Below the pieces are notes generated by a model, which ran no database searches, was not told the DNA's origin, and was given only the letters and a program-made list of their open reading frames with translations. A DNA stretch of 64,000 nucleotides from Nocardia sp. CNY236 (GTDB lineage: Bacteria; Actinomycetota; Actinomycetes; Mycobacteriales; Mycobacteriaceae), in assembly GCF_000482385.1 (NCBI RefSeq), contig NZ_AXVD01000001.1, forward strand, positions 62,001 through 126,000, written 5' to 3'. A program made the translations under genes and the position numbers. This document shows, piece by piece, positions 36,565 to 44,860 of the stretch (position 1 is its first letter; each line of letters starts with the position of its first letter).

Positions 36565-36918
36565 AGCGCAGCTTCCCTGCCGCGCCTCGGCGCAGGTGTC
36601 ACCCATGCGCCCATCAGTGATATTCCCCACTGCAAAATCGAGCGGACATCACCTCCTGCCCGTTGCCGACGTAGTGACCACCACGTGAGCGATCCCGTTC
36701 GACCGGGACGTTTCCTCGGCTACCTCCCATCGCATCGAGATGTGACATAGAACGAAATTATTCCCTTTAGCTATTGACGGAGAACTTCGGTGGCTGCGGT
36801 CGGCATCAGGACGGTAGGAATGGACAGCGGGTCGGGCTGGTCGTGCCTTTCGACTGCTCCGCGCTGAACGAAGATCTCGCTGCGATCGCGGGCGAGAGCT
36901 GGAACGGATGAAATACCT
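36565..36918. other. Spacer before the L,D-transpeptidase gene
   Basis: About 350 bp with no convincing gene. A locally AT-rich patch (about 36740-36780, containing GAAATTATTCCC and TAGCTATTGACGG) is a reasonable place for a promoter of the following gene. I recognise no riboswitch. Confidence 0.4.
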
Positions 36919-37818
36919 ATGCATGCCGCTTTGCACATCGCCTCATCGCCTGCCGGTCGCAAACAGACGCGGCGTCCGGCTCGGGCGCGCACGGGCATCC
37001 TGTTGTCCGCCATGTTCGCGGCCGTCGGCGTGGTGGGCGTCGCGCCCGCGCAGGCCGAACCCGTTCCAGGCCTCGGGTCCGGCTCGGCGGGGGTAACCGC
37101 CGAGCCGGACCCCCAGGCGAACTTCGCTCCACCGTCGATCAATATCGCCGACGGCGAAGTCGTCGGTGTCGCACAACCGATCATCATCACCTTCACGGAG
37201 CCGGTAACCGATCGCGCGACCGCGGAGAAGGCCATCCGGATAACCTCCTCGCAGGATGCCCCCGGCCACTTCTATTGGCGCAGCGACCGGCAGGTCCGCT
37301 GGCGGCCCGACGAGTTCTGGCCGGACAATACCGACGTGCAGGTGGCGGCCGGCGGCACGACCAGCTCGTTCCGGATAGGCGACGCCGTGGTCGCCACCGC
37401 CGACGACAACACCCATATCATCACCATCACCCGCAACGGGGAAGTCGTGAAGGAGATGCCCACGTCCATGGGCAAGCCCGGGTACGAAACACCGAATGGC
37501 ACCTACATCGTCGGTGAACAACTGCGCGAAATGACCATGGACTCGTCCACCTACGGTGTGCCGATCACCGACCCGGAAGGCTACAAACTCGACGTCGAGT
37601 ATGCGACCCGCATCTCCACCAGCGGCATCTTCGTCCATGCGGCCCCGTGGTCGGTCGGTCAGCAGGGGGTATCCAATGCCAGCCACGGTTGTCTGAATGT
37701 CAGTACCGCCGACGCCAGATGGTTCTTCGAGAACGTCGGTCGAGGCGACCCTGTGATCGTGCAGAACACCCAGGGTGGCACGCTCAGCTCGGGCGACGGG
37801 TTGGGCGACTGGAACTGA
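36919..37818 (+). CDS. Secreted L,D-transpeptidase (YkuD domain)
   Basis: 299 residues. A basic N-terminus and hydrophobic stretch (TGILLSAMFAAVGVVGVAPAQA) form a signal peptide. An Ig-like domain (about 75-150: NIADGEVVGVAQPIIITFTEP) precedes the YkuD catalytic domain with HAAPWSVGQQGVSNASHGCLNVS, where Cys in SHGCLN is the nucleophile and the first His part of the active site. It makes 3-3 peptidoglycan crosslinks, as LdtMt enzymes do. It appears to be a single-gene unit convergent with the Zmp1 gene. Confidence 0.9.
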   Translation: MHAALHIASSPAGRKQTRRPARARTGILLSAMFAAVGVVGVAPAQAEPVPGLGSGSAGVTAEPDPQANFAPPSINIADGEVVGVAQPIIITFTEPVTDRATAEKAIRITSSQDAPGHFYWRSDRQVRWRPDEFWPDNTDVQVAAGGTTSSFRIGDAVVATADDNTHIITITRNGEVVKEMPTSMGKPGYETPNGTYIVGEQLREMTMDSSTYGVPITDPEGYKLDVEYATRISTSGIFVHAAPWSVGQQGVSNASHGCLNVSTADARWFFENVGRGDPVIVQNTQGGTLSSGDGLGDWN

Positions 37819-37845
37819 CGATTCGACGGTCCCAGCCGCGCACGA

Positions 37846-39867
37846 CTACCAGATCCGCACGCGCTGTGCGGGCTCGAGGTACAGCTCGTCGCCCGGCTCG
37901 ACGCCGAACGCCTCGTAGAAGCCGTCGATATTGCGTGCCACCGCGTTGCAGCGAAACTCCGGGGGCGAATGTGGATCGATCGCGAGTCGCCGGATCGCCT
38001 CCTCTGCGCGGGCTTTGGCGCGCCAGACCTGGGCCCAACCATAGAACACCCGTTGCAACCCGGTGAGTCCTTCGATCTCGGGAGGCTCGGCGCCACCCAG
38101 GGATATGTGATAGGCCATCAATGCTATGGACAACCCACCGAGATCGCCGATGTTCTCGCCGATGGTGAACTCGCCGTTCACGGTGTGCTCGTTCGGGAGA
38201 TCCTTGGGCGAGAGAACGTTGTATTGGTCGATCAGTGCCTTGGCTCGTTTTCCGAATTCGGTGCGATCCTGATCGGTCCACCAATCGACCATATTGCCGT
38301 CGCCATCGTATTTGGCACCCTGGTCATCGAAGCCATGGCCGATCTCATGGCCGATCACCGCACCGATTCCGCCATAGTTGGCGGCGTCGTCCGCATTCAT
38401 GTCGAAGAACGGCGGCTGCAGGATTGCGGCGGGGAAGACGATCTCGTTCATTCCCCGGTTGTAGTAGGCGTTCACCGTCTGTGGCGTCATGAACCACTCC
38501 GTCCGATCGACCGGGCCGCCCAATTTCCGCAGATCCCGATCGTGTTCTGCGGCATAACCATTGCGGTAGTTTCCGACCAGGTCGCCGGGGTCGATCCGCA
38601 CGCTCGAGTAGTCGCGCCAGGTGTCCGGGTAGCCGATCTTGGGGGTGAACTTGCGCAACTTGGCCAGCGCCGCAGACTTGGTCTGCTGCTCCATCCAGTC
38701 CAACTCGGCGATACTACGGCGGTAGGCCTCCTGCAGGTTGGCCACCAACTCGATCATCCGTTCTTTCGCCGCCGGCGGGAAGTGCACGGCCACATATAGT
38801 TTGCCGACAGCCTCGCCCAGTAGATTCTGCACGAGCGCCACGCCGCGCTTCCACCGCTGTCGGTTCTCTTCGGCGCCGGTCAGCGTGCGCCCGTAGAAGT
38901 CGAAATTCTCCTCGACCAGCGGGTCGGTCAGGAAGGGAGCGCGGGCGCACAGCACCCGCCACGCGGCCCAGGTCTGCCAATCCGCCAGTGACTCGGCTGC
39001 CCAGACCTGGGCGAACGTGCGCAGATAGCCGGGCTGGTTGACCACCAACTCCGCGAACAACTCCGGCCCCGTCTGCTCGACGCCGTCGACCAGTGCCGAA
39101 GACCATGCCTTCCAGTCGAACTCGGGATGCTCGGAGACCAGCGCGGTGAAAGTGGTCAAGTTGTAGGACAGCTCGGCATCCCGACGGCGTACCACGTCCC
39201 AGTGCCCGGCCGCCAACGTGCTCTCCACAGCGAAGACCTGCTGCGCCGCGATATCCGGATCGGTGGGCAGCAGCGCGGTGACCTGCGGGTCGGCAGCGGC
39301 CAGAGCGAACATGCGTGCGATGTGCGCGATGTACTTCGTCCGAATCGGTGCGTATTCGTCCTGTCGGTAATACGACTCGTCGGGCAAACCGATCCCGGAC
39401 TGGGTGGCGTGCGCCAAGTACCGGCTGGAGTTCTTGCTGTCGGTGTCGACGAAAACCGCGATGGCACCGTCCACACCGGTGCGTTGCAGTCGGCCCAGCA
39501 CTGCAGCGAGTGCCCGCTTGTCGGTCGCTTCGGCGATCGCGGTCAGTTCCGCGGCGATCGGGGTGAGCCCGGCTGCGTCTACCGCGGCGGTGTTCATGAA
39601 GCTGGAGTAGAGGTCACCGATTTTCCGGGCATCGCTGGCGGGCTCGGCGTCTGCCGTGGCCGCGGCATCCTCGATGATGGCTCGAACGTCCAGCTCCGCT
39701 TGGTCGTAGAGCGCCCGAAAGGCGCCGTCCACCGCGCGGTCGGCAGGAATCCGATGGCCCGCCAGCCACGTACCGTTGACGTGCGTGAACAGGTCGTCCT
39801 GCACCCGCACACTCCGATCGCGATGGGACAGATCGATACCGGAAGGACGCATCAGTTCGGAAGTCAC
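37846..39867 (-). CDS. zmp1: M13 family zinc metallopeptidase (Zmp1/PepO-like)
   Basis: 673 residues. The sequence follows mycobacterial Zmp1 closely: PSGIDLSHRD and QDDLFTHVNGTWLA at the N-terminus, zinc motif VIGHEIGHGFDDQG near residue 507, second zinc ligand in ENIGDLGGLSIA near 572 and the C-terminal RVRIW. Another conserved segment is VNAYYNRGMNEIVFPAAILQP. M13 enzymes cleave peptides; in M. tuberculosis Zmp1 is linked to host interaction. GTG 39867 is chosen (GGAAG ribosome-binding site 4 bp away, family length 663); the frame is open 51 codons further upstream. Confidence 0.93.
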   Translation of the reverse strand: MTSELMRPSGIDLSHRDRSVRVQDDLFTHVNGTWLAGHRIPADRAVDGAFRALYDQAELDVRAIIEDAAATADAEPASDARKIGDLYSSFMNTAAVDAAGLTPIAAELTAIAEATDKRALAAVLGRLQRTGVDGAIAVFVDTDSKNSSRYLAHATQSGIGLPDESYYRQDEYAPIRTKYIAHIARMFALAAADPQVTALLPTDPDIAAQQVFAVESTLAAGHWDVVRRRDAELSYNLTTFTALVSEHPEFDWKAWSSALVDGVEQTGPELFAELVVNQPGYLRTFAQVWAAESLADWQTWAAWRVLCARAPFLTDPLVEENFDFYGRTLTGAEENRQRWKRGVALVQNLLGEAVGKLYVAVHFPPAAKERMIELVANLQEAYRRSIAELDWMEQQTKSAALAKLRKFTPKIGYPDTWRDYSSVRIDPGDLVGNYRNGYAAEHDRDLRKLGGPVDRTEWFMTPQTVNAYYNRGMNEIVFPAAILQPPFFDMNADDAANYGGIGAVIGHEIGHGFDDQGAKYDGDGNMVDWWTDQDRTEFGKRAKALIDQYNVLSPKDLPNEHTVNGEFTIGENIGDLGGLSIALMAYHISLGGAEPPEIEGLTGLQRVFYGWAQVWRAKARAEEAIRRLAIDPHSPPEFRCNAVARNIDGFYEAFGVEPGDELYLEPAQRVRIW

Positions 39868-39946
39868 GACTTCCAGTATGCCGAGGGTCATGCGCGACGG
39901 GTCGCTGCGACCGGCAACATCCTCCATCGTGCGGCCAGGTGTTCGG

Positions 39947-40438
39947 CTACCGAGGCAGCGGGGCAGGGGTGGGCGTGATGCCGAACCTGTCGTCGAACTG
40001 TTGGTTCCACTCGCGCTCACATCGTTCTATCGCAGACTGATCATCGCCCGCGTTGCTCACGCAGTCCAGGAAGTCCTGGATGCCGGATTCGACGAAGAAG
40101 CTGTAGTAGGCGATGGCGAGCACAGTGGTTATGACAATGGTGAGCACGCCGAGAATCGAACCCGCGATCGCGAACCCGGTGCCGCCTATAGTGCCAGCGC
40201 GGGCCTTGACCAGTGCAATCACCGCGAAAATGATCGCAAGCACTGCGAACAGATAGCCACCGACAATTGTCCAGCAGCTCACCAGTCCCAGGATTCCGAG
40301 CACGAGCGCGGTAATCGCCAGGCCTTTACGCTTGGGGGACTCCTGCCAGTACGCGGGCCGGCCCGGCGGCGGGAACTGACTCGGCGGCGGGAACTGACCC
40401 GGCGGCGGGAACTGACCCGGTGGCGGGTATTGCGACAT
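39947..40438 (-). CDS. DUF4190-type membrane protein with PPPGQF repeats
   Basis: 163 residues. The N-terminus carries a Pro-rich hexapeptide repeat (PPPGQF about four times), followed by two membrane helices (LAITALVLGILGLVSCWTIVGGYLFAVLAIIFAVIALV and GTGFAIAGSILGVLTIVITTVLAIAYYSFF; described by their ends). The tail is acidic with Cys residues (DCVSNAGDD, ERCEREW). DUF4190 proteins are small actinobacterial membrane proteins without a known role. Start ATG 40438 (MSQYPPPG). Confidence 0.75.
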   Translation of the reverse strand: MSQYPPPGQFPPPGQFPPPSQFPPPGRPAYWQESPKRKGLAITALVLGILGLVSCWTIVGGYLFAVLAIIFAVIALVKARAGTIGGTGFAIAGSILGVLTIVITTVLAIAYYSFFVESGIQDFLDCVSNAGDDQSAIERCEREWNQQFDDRFGITPTPAPLPR

Positions 40439-40545
40439 GGAATTCCTCTCCGTCGATGCCCCAGAACGAACGGCCTGACGCGGTGGTCCGATCGGCGCGG
40501 TAGCAGTCGCTCGGCGACAGTGTGCGGAGCCTGGCGGCGATACCG

Positions 40546-41322
40546 CTAGAAGGCCCCCAGGCGCGCATGCATCTCCCACACCAGGATCTCCGCGCTTCGT
40601 CTTGCAACCACACGCTGACCCCCGGTCCTGGTCGACCGCACCGCATCACCCGTGGCGAGCACGCCGACACCCTCCATGTCGACCTCACCGCGCGCGACGA
40701 ATACATGCAGGTACGGTGCGTCGGGCAGGTCGATCGCCTGCCCGCCACCCGCCATGCGCGCCACGTGCAGCGCGCAACGACTGCTCTTGATGGTGATGGC
40801 GGTCCGGTCGCGATAGCGCGGCAAGCCGGAGGCGACGGTCACCAAGCCGCCGCTGGCGAGTTCGTCGTCGATTTCCAGCTGTTGGTAGCCAGGGGAGAGG
40901 CCGGACTCGTCGGGCACCACCCACATCTGCACGAAGTGCACCGGCCGATCATGCTCTCGAACACGGCTGTCCAACCGCCACGAGTCGTTCTTCTCCGAGT
41001 GCAGGATGCCGGTGCCTGCACTCATTCGCTGCGCGAGCCCTGGATAGATGACGCCGCTGTGGCCCAGAGAGTCCTGGTGTACCAGGCTGCCACCGAGCAC
41101 CCAGGTGACGATCTCCATGTCCCGGTGCGGGTGGGTTTCGAAACCCTGTCCCGCCGTGACGATGTCCTCGTTGTGGACCAGCAGCAAACCGTGGTGGGTG
41201 TTGTCCGGATCGTAGTGGTCCCCGAAAGAGAACGAATGCTTCGAATCGAGCCAGGAGACCTGCGTCTTCGCGCGATCGCCACCGCGGTGGACATCCACGT
41301 GTGGTGTCGGAGGTGTCGACAT
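40546..41322 (-). CDS. Pirin family protein (YhhW-like)
   Basis: 258 residues of the bicupin pirin family. The N-terminal metal site is visible as GFETHPHRDMEIVTWVLGG and the later LHSEKNDS, matching the usual His-x-His ... His-x-Glu ligands. The C-terminal cupin (APYLHVFVARGEVDMEG) lacks metal ligands. Bacterial pirins such as YhhW have quercetinase activity or act as redox-sensing regulators; the role here is not known. ATG 41322 has AGGAGG upstream. It is divergent from the MFS gene. Confidence 0.88.
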   Translation of the reverse strand: MSTPPTPHVDVHRGGDRAKTQVSWLDSKHSFSFGDHYDPDNTHHGLLLVHNEDIVTAGQGFETHPHRDMEIVTWVLGGSLVHQDSLGHSGVIYPGLAQRMSAGTGILHSEKNDSWRLDSRVREHDRPVHFVQMWVVPDESGLSPGYQQLEIDDELASGGLVTVASGLPRYRDRTAITIKSSRCALHVARMAGGGQAIDLPDAPYLHVFVARGEVDMEGVGVLATGDAVRSTRTGGQRVVARRSAEILVWEMHARLGAF

Positions 41323-41527
41323 CGTGGCCCTCCTCTGCGGACCGTGCACCGATCGCGATCCCGAGTGATCGGGGACACGTCGGTAGCGGGACTCCCCACA
41401 GTTGTAGATCGAGTTGCACCCGTATTTTACGCGAGCGACCGGACGGAAGAAGTCCCACGAAAGGGTAGGGGCGACTTCGGCACAACACCATCACATTTCG
41501 TAATCCGGACACAGTAGCCTCGCAGAC

Positions 41528-42862
41528 GTGTCGACCGGCCATGCCAAAGATCGCATTCCAACGCAGCGCAGGTTGGTTCGGATGCGCACGGTGCTGCGGG
41601 AGAACCCTGGCACACTACGCCTGGTCGCCATACGCTTCGCTGGTCAGTTCGGCGACGGCATGTTTCAAGCGGCACTGTCCGGCGCCATCCTGTTCAACCC
41701 GGAACGACAAGCCGATCCTGCGGCTATCGCGGCAGGATTCGCGGTGCTGCTATTGCCGTATTCGCTGATCGGACCATACGCGGGTGCGCTGCTGGACCGT
41801 TGGGACCGCCGGGCGGTGTTGCTGGTGGCCACGATACTGCGCGCGATCGTGATCGCCATGGTGAGCGTGGGATTGCTCGTCGGAGTCGGCCAGACGGTGC
41901 TGCTGCTGCTGGCGCTCACCGTGGTCGGAGTCAGTCGGTTCGTTCTGGCCGGGGTGTCGGCCGCGCTGCCTCGGGTGCTTGCCCCCGCGCGGCTGGTACC
42001 GATGAACTCGGTGTTCGTCACCGTGGCTTCCGTCTGCGGTGGATTGGGCGCGGCGAGCGCGGTCGGGACGATCGGCCTGATCGGGGCGGGAGACTTCGCC
42101 TCGGCAGTCGCGGTAGCCGGCAGCGGCGTCGGATCGCTTGCCGGCGCCATGCTCGCAGGTGGGTTCGGGTCGGGCGTGCTCGGCCCCATCTCGGTGAAGA
42201 CGACCACGGTGCGCGCGGTCACCGCCGGCCTGCGTACCGGGGCCACCGCAGTCTGGGAATCGATCTCGGTGACAACGGCGATGACGGGGATCGGGGCGCA
42301 CCGAATCGTCTTCGGCGCGAACACGCTCGTCATGGTGCTGGTGTTGCGCCAAGACCCGGCCGGCGGCTCCGGATTCGACGCCGGACTGATCGGTTTCGGT
42401 ATCGCCGTCGCCGCGACCGCGGCCGGGATGCTCGCCGCGGCTGCAATAGCGCCACTGCTCATCCCCCGGCTCGGGCGCGCCCGCACTGTGCTCGCGGGCC
42501 TGATCGCCGCGATGCTCGTGCAGGTGACGCTGGTTACGCCCATTGCGGTCGCCGATTCGAGCGGCGCGCTGCAGCGCGCCCACCACCTTCTCCTGATCGG
42601 CGCCTTCCTGCTGGGGTTGGCTGGACAGACGATCAAATTGACCGGTGACGCAACGATGCAGATCGTTGTCGACGACGGCCGACGCGGTCAGGTTTTCGCC
42701 CTGCAAGACACCGTATTCAATACCGCGTTCGTGGTTGCGCTCGTGGCAGCGGCACTGGTTGTCCCCGACGATGGGCGTTCCCTGGCAGTGGTCCTGGCCG
42801 GCGTGGCGGTGTATGCCACCGCCATCGCGGCGATCGCACTGAATTCGACGCGCAGGCTCTGA
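41528..42862 (+). CDS. MFS transporter
   Basis: 444 residues with about twelve hydrophobic segments and the MFS loop motif (AGALLDRWDRRAVLL) between helices 2 and 3. The central loop and second half (VRAVTAGLRTGATAVWESI; LIPRLGRARTVLAG) repeat the pattern. The substrate cannot be predicted. The start is GTG 41528. It is probably a single-gene unit, since 160 bp separate it from the next start. Confidence 0.85.
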   Translation: MSTGHAKDRIPTQRRLVRMRTVLRENPGTLRLVAIRFAGQFGDGMFQAALSGAILFNPERQADPAAIAAGFAVLLLPYSLIGPYAGALLDRWDRRAVLLVATILRAIVIAMVSVGLLVGVGQTVLLLLALTVVGVSRFVLAGVSAALPRVLAPARLVPMNSVFVTVASVCGGLGAASAVGTIGLIGAGDFASAVAVAGSGVGSLAGAMLAGGFGSGVLGPISVKTTTVRAVTAGLRTGATAVWESISVTTAMTGIGAHRIVFGANTLVMVLVLRQDPAGGSGFDAGLIGFGIAVAATAAGMLAAAAIAPLLIPRLGRARTVLAGLIAAMLVQVTLVTPIAVADSSGALQRAHHLLLIGAFLLGLAGQTIKLTGDATMQIVVDDGRRGQVFALQDTVFNTAFVVALVAAALVVPDDGRSLAVVLAGVAVYATAIAAIALNSTRRL

Positions 42863-42990
42863 CCCGACGAACCATGAGGCGCAGCCGGCCTTCCCGGGAT
42901 GCGCTGGGCGTCCCTCGCATCGTGACGGACCGACGTGGTCGGCATCGGTTTTCGCCTCCCGCATCGGTGGACGCTGTTGGGGTATGTTGA

Positions 42991-43013
42991 CCTGTCGGCG
43001 GCCGACCGACAGG
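42991..43013 (+). promoter_or_regulatory. Hairpin sequestering a ribosome-binding site
   Basis: CCTGTCGG (42991-42998) pairs with CCGACAGG (43006-43013). The right arm overlaps the perfect Shine-Dalgarno AGGAGG (43011-43016) of the 30-residue ORF starting at 43025. Folding would hide part of the ribosome-binding site. Confidence 0.5.
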
Positions 43014-43024
43014 AGGCACACGAC

Positions 43025-43117
43025 ATGGGTATCTCGACAGATAGCCCCGATGTGGGACGAAAATCTCTGGGCGCGTGGCACGAACAACCCGGAGTCTGTC
43101 CTCCGACCGACGCATAG
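43025..43117 (+). CDS. 30-residue leader ORF upstream of the DUF4185 gene
   Basis: ATG 43025 is 8 bp after AGGAGG and the ORF ends at 43117, 19 bp before the DUF4185 start. The product is polar (GISTDSPDVGRKSLGAWHE ... PPTDA) with a single Cys and no signal or membrane segment. Its ribosome-binding site lies in a hairpin, so it may be a regulated leader or attenuator. No family is recognised and translation is unproven. Confidence 0.45.
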   Translation: MGISTDSPDVGRKSLGAWHEQPGVCPPTDA

Positions 43118-43136
43118 TCCACAGTCGAGACCAGTG

Positions 43137-44747
43137 ATGCGCGGATCCGAAAACACCACGACCTGGGCGCCGGCACTGCTCGGGGCGCTCCTGGCTGCGG
43201 TTTGCGTGGCGCCGATGCCCACCGTGGACGCCGCTCCTTTTCCGTGGAAACCGCCGCCGGTGAACAGCTGCGGCGAGATCGGATTCGATCCACTTGCTCG
43301 TCTGCCGGATCCTGCGCAGCCTCCGCCGCCGCTGCTGCCTCCTCGAATCGACATTCCCGTGCCCATCCCGCGAATCACGCCGGTGCCGGTGCCGGACCCG
43401 CCACAGGACAACACACGGATCGTGCCCGATCCGCTGCCGGTGAATCCGTGCGACAACCCATGTCCCGACATCCGTGACAGTCCGCAACCGCAGAATCCGA
43501 ATGGCGCGAGGACCCCCACGCCCGACGAACCTGTCGGTGAGCCCACGGGGTCGAATACCGGTTCCGCTTCCGGGGCGGTCACCGGCTCCGGTTCCGGTAT
43601 CCCGATCGACCTGCCGCGCATCGAGTTCCAACCCGATATCGAGCCGATTCCGATCCCGGTGCCCGGAGAACCCGGCGAGCGATCGCGCCCCGCACCGCCA
43701 CTCGCGCTCCAGCCCAGCGAACCCGGTCCACGTGCGAATCCGGTAGCCGCCCCCGGTGTACAGGACGTTCGGTTGGTCGGTCAGGTGACCGGACGCGGTT
43801 CGGAGAACCGCACCGACATGCGCTGGCAGATCGACGGCACCGACCTGGGACTGATGTGGGAGACGACACCGGGCGAGGTTGCCGTGGTCTTCGGCGATAC
43901 CTTCGGCGACGGCTGGTCGGTCGGCGGCGCAGGCGCCGACGACCAGGACTGGCGCAGCAATGTGATCGGTTTCAGCACCGACCGCGATCTATCCGACGGT
44001 CTCACACTGGAGACCTTCGCCCAGGACAGCCCGTGCCACGCGGCCGAGATTCTGGCCAGCCGCAAGATCAAGAATTGGGAGACCACCACCATCCCCACCT
44101 CGGGCTTCGCCATCGGTGACCGACAGTATCTCAGCTACATGTCGGTGAACCGATGGAGTCGCATCCCAGGGATGTGGTGGACCAACTACGGCGGGCTCGC
44201 CTATTCCGACGACCACGGACGCACCTGGCACAAAGACCCGCACGCCAAATGGGAGAACTTCTTCGGCCTCGGAAGATTCCAAGTAGCCGCCATGGTGCCG
44301 CATGGTGACCATGTCTACATGTTCGGCACGCCCAACGGTCGCATCGGCGTGATCGGGCTGGCTCGGGTACCCACCGACGAGGTGCTGAACAAATCCGCGT
44401 ACCAGTATTGGGTGGATGGCGACTGGGTTCCCGCGGCCGAGAACGACGCCACTCCACTGGTGTTCGGCATTGCCGGTGAACTGTCGGTGCACTTCGACCA
44501 GGAAACCGACCGGTGGCGGATGGTCTACCTGGATCCGGCGCGCGGCGCGATCGTTCTACGTAGCGCGGCCAGCCCGCAGGGTGCGTGGTCGGATGCCGTC
44601 CCACTGATCGATACCGCGGACTACCCGAAATCCTACGGCGGATTCATCCATCCATGGTCGACGAGCGACGATCTGTACTTCATGCTCTCCGAGTGGGACA
44701 GCTACAACGTCTACCTCATGCACGCCCGCCTGAAACCGAGATCCTGA
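43137..44747 (+). CDS. Secreted DUF4185 domain protein with long Pro-rich linker
   Basis: 536 residues. A signal peptide (WAPALLGALLAAVCVAPMPTVDA) is followed by about 160 residues of Pro-rich low-complexity sequence with a Cys pair (NPCDNPCPD). From about residue 200 comes a DUF4185 beta-propeller-like domain with repeated Asp-box-like turns (VVFGDTFGDGW; YSDDHGRTW; MLSEWDSYNVYLMH). DUF4185 is related to sialidase-type propellers and is common in secreted mycobacterial proteins; enzymatic activity is unproven. GTG 43134 or ATG 43137 can start it; ATG is taken. Confidence 0.82.
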   Translation: MRGSENTTTWAPALLGALLAAVCVAPMPTVDAAPFPWKPPPVNSCGEIGFDPLARLPDPAQPPPPLLPPRIDIPVPIPRITPVPVPDPPQDNTRIVPDPLPVNPCDNPCPDIRDSPQPQNPNGARTPTPDEPVGEPTGSNTGSASGAVTGSGSGIPIDLPRIEFQPDIEPIPIPVPGEPGERSRPAPPLALQPSEPGPRANPVAAPGVQDVRLVGQVTGRGSENRTDMRWQIDGTDLGLMWETTPGEVAVVFGDTFGDGWSVGGAGADDQDWRSNVIGFSTDRDLSDGLTLETFAQDSPCHAAEILASRKIKNWETTTIPTSGFAIGDRQYLSYMSVNRWSRIPGMWWTNYGGLAYSDDHGRTWHKDPHAKWENFFGLGRFQVAAMVPHGDHVYMFGTPNGRIGVIGLARVPTDEVLNKSAYQYWVDGDWVPAAENDATPLVFGIAGELSVHFDQETDRWRMVYLDPARGAIVLRSAASPQGAWSDAVPLIDTADYPKSYGGFIHPWSTSDDLYFMLSEWDSYNVYLMHARLKPRS

Positions 44748-44860
44748 CACCATCGTTCATCCGGACGCCGAACCGCGGCCGATAGGTCGAGGTGGCGGTC
44801 CACCGTTGGTATCGTGCGCGATGTGACCGACCAGCGTGGACGTACCGACGTGAGACTGCG

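Noticed and set aside
41750..43621. Long minus-strand frame opposite the MFS and DUF4185 genes
   Set aside because: It is low-complexity antisense of two well-supported genes.
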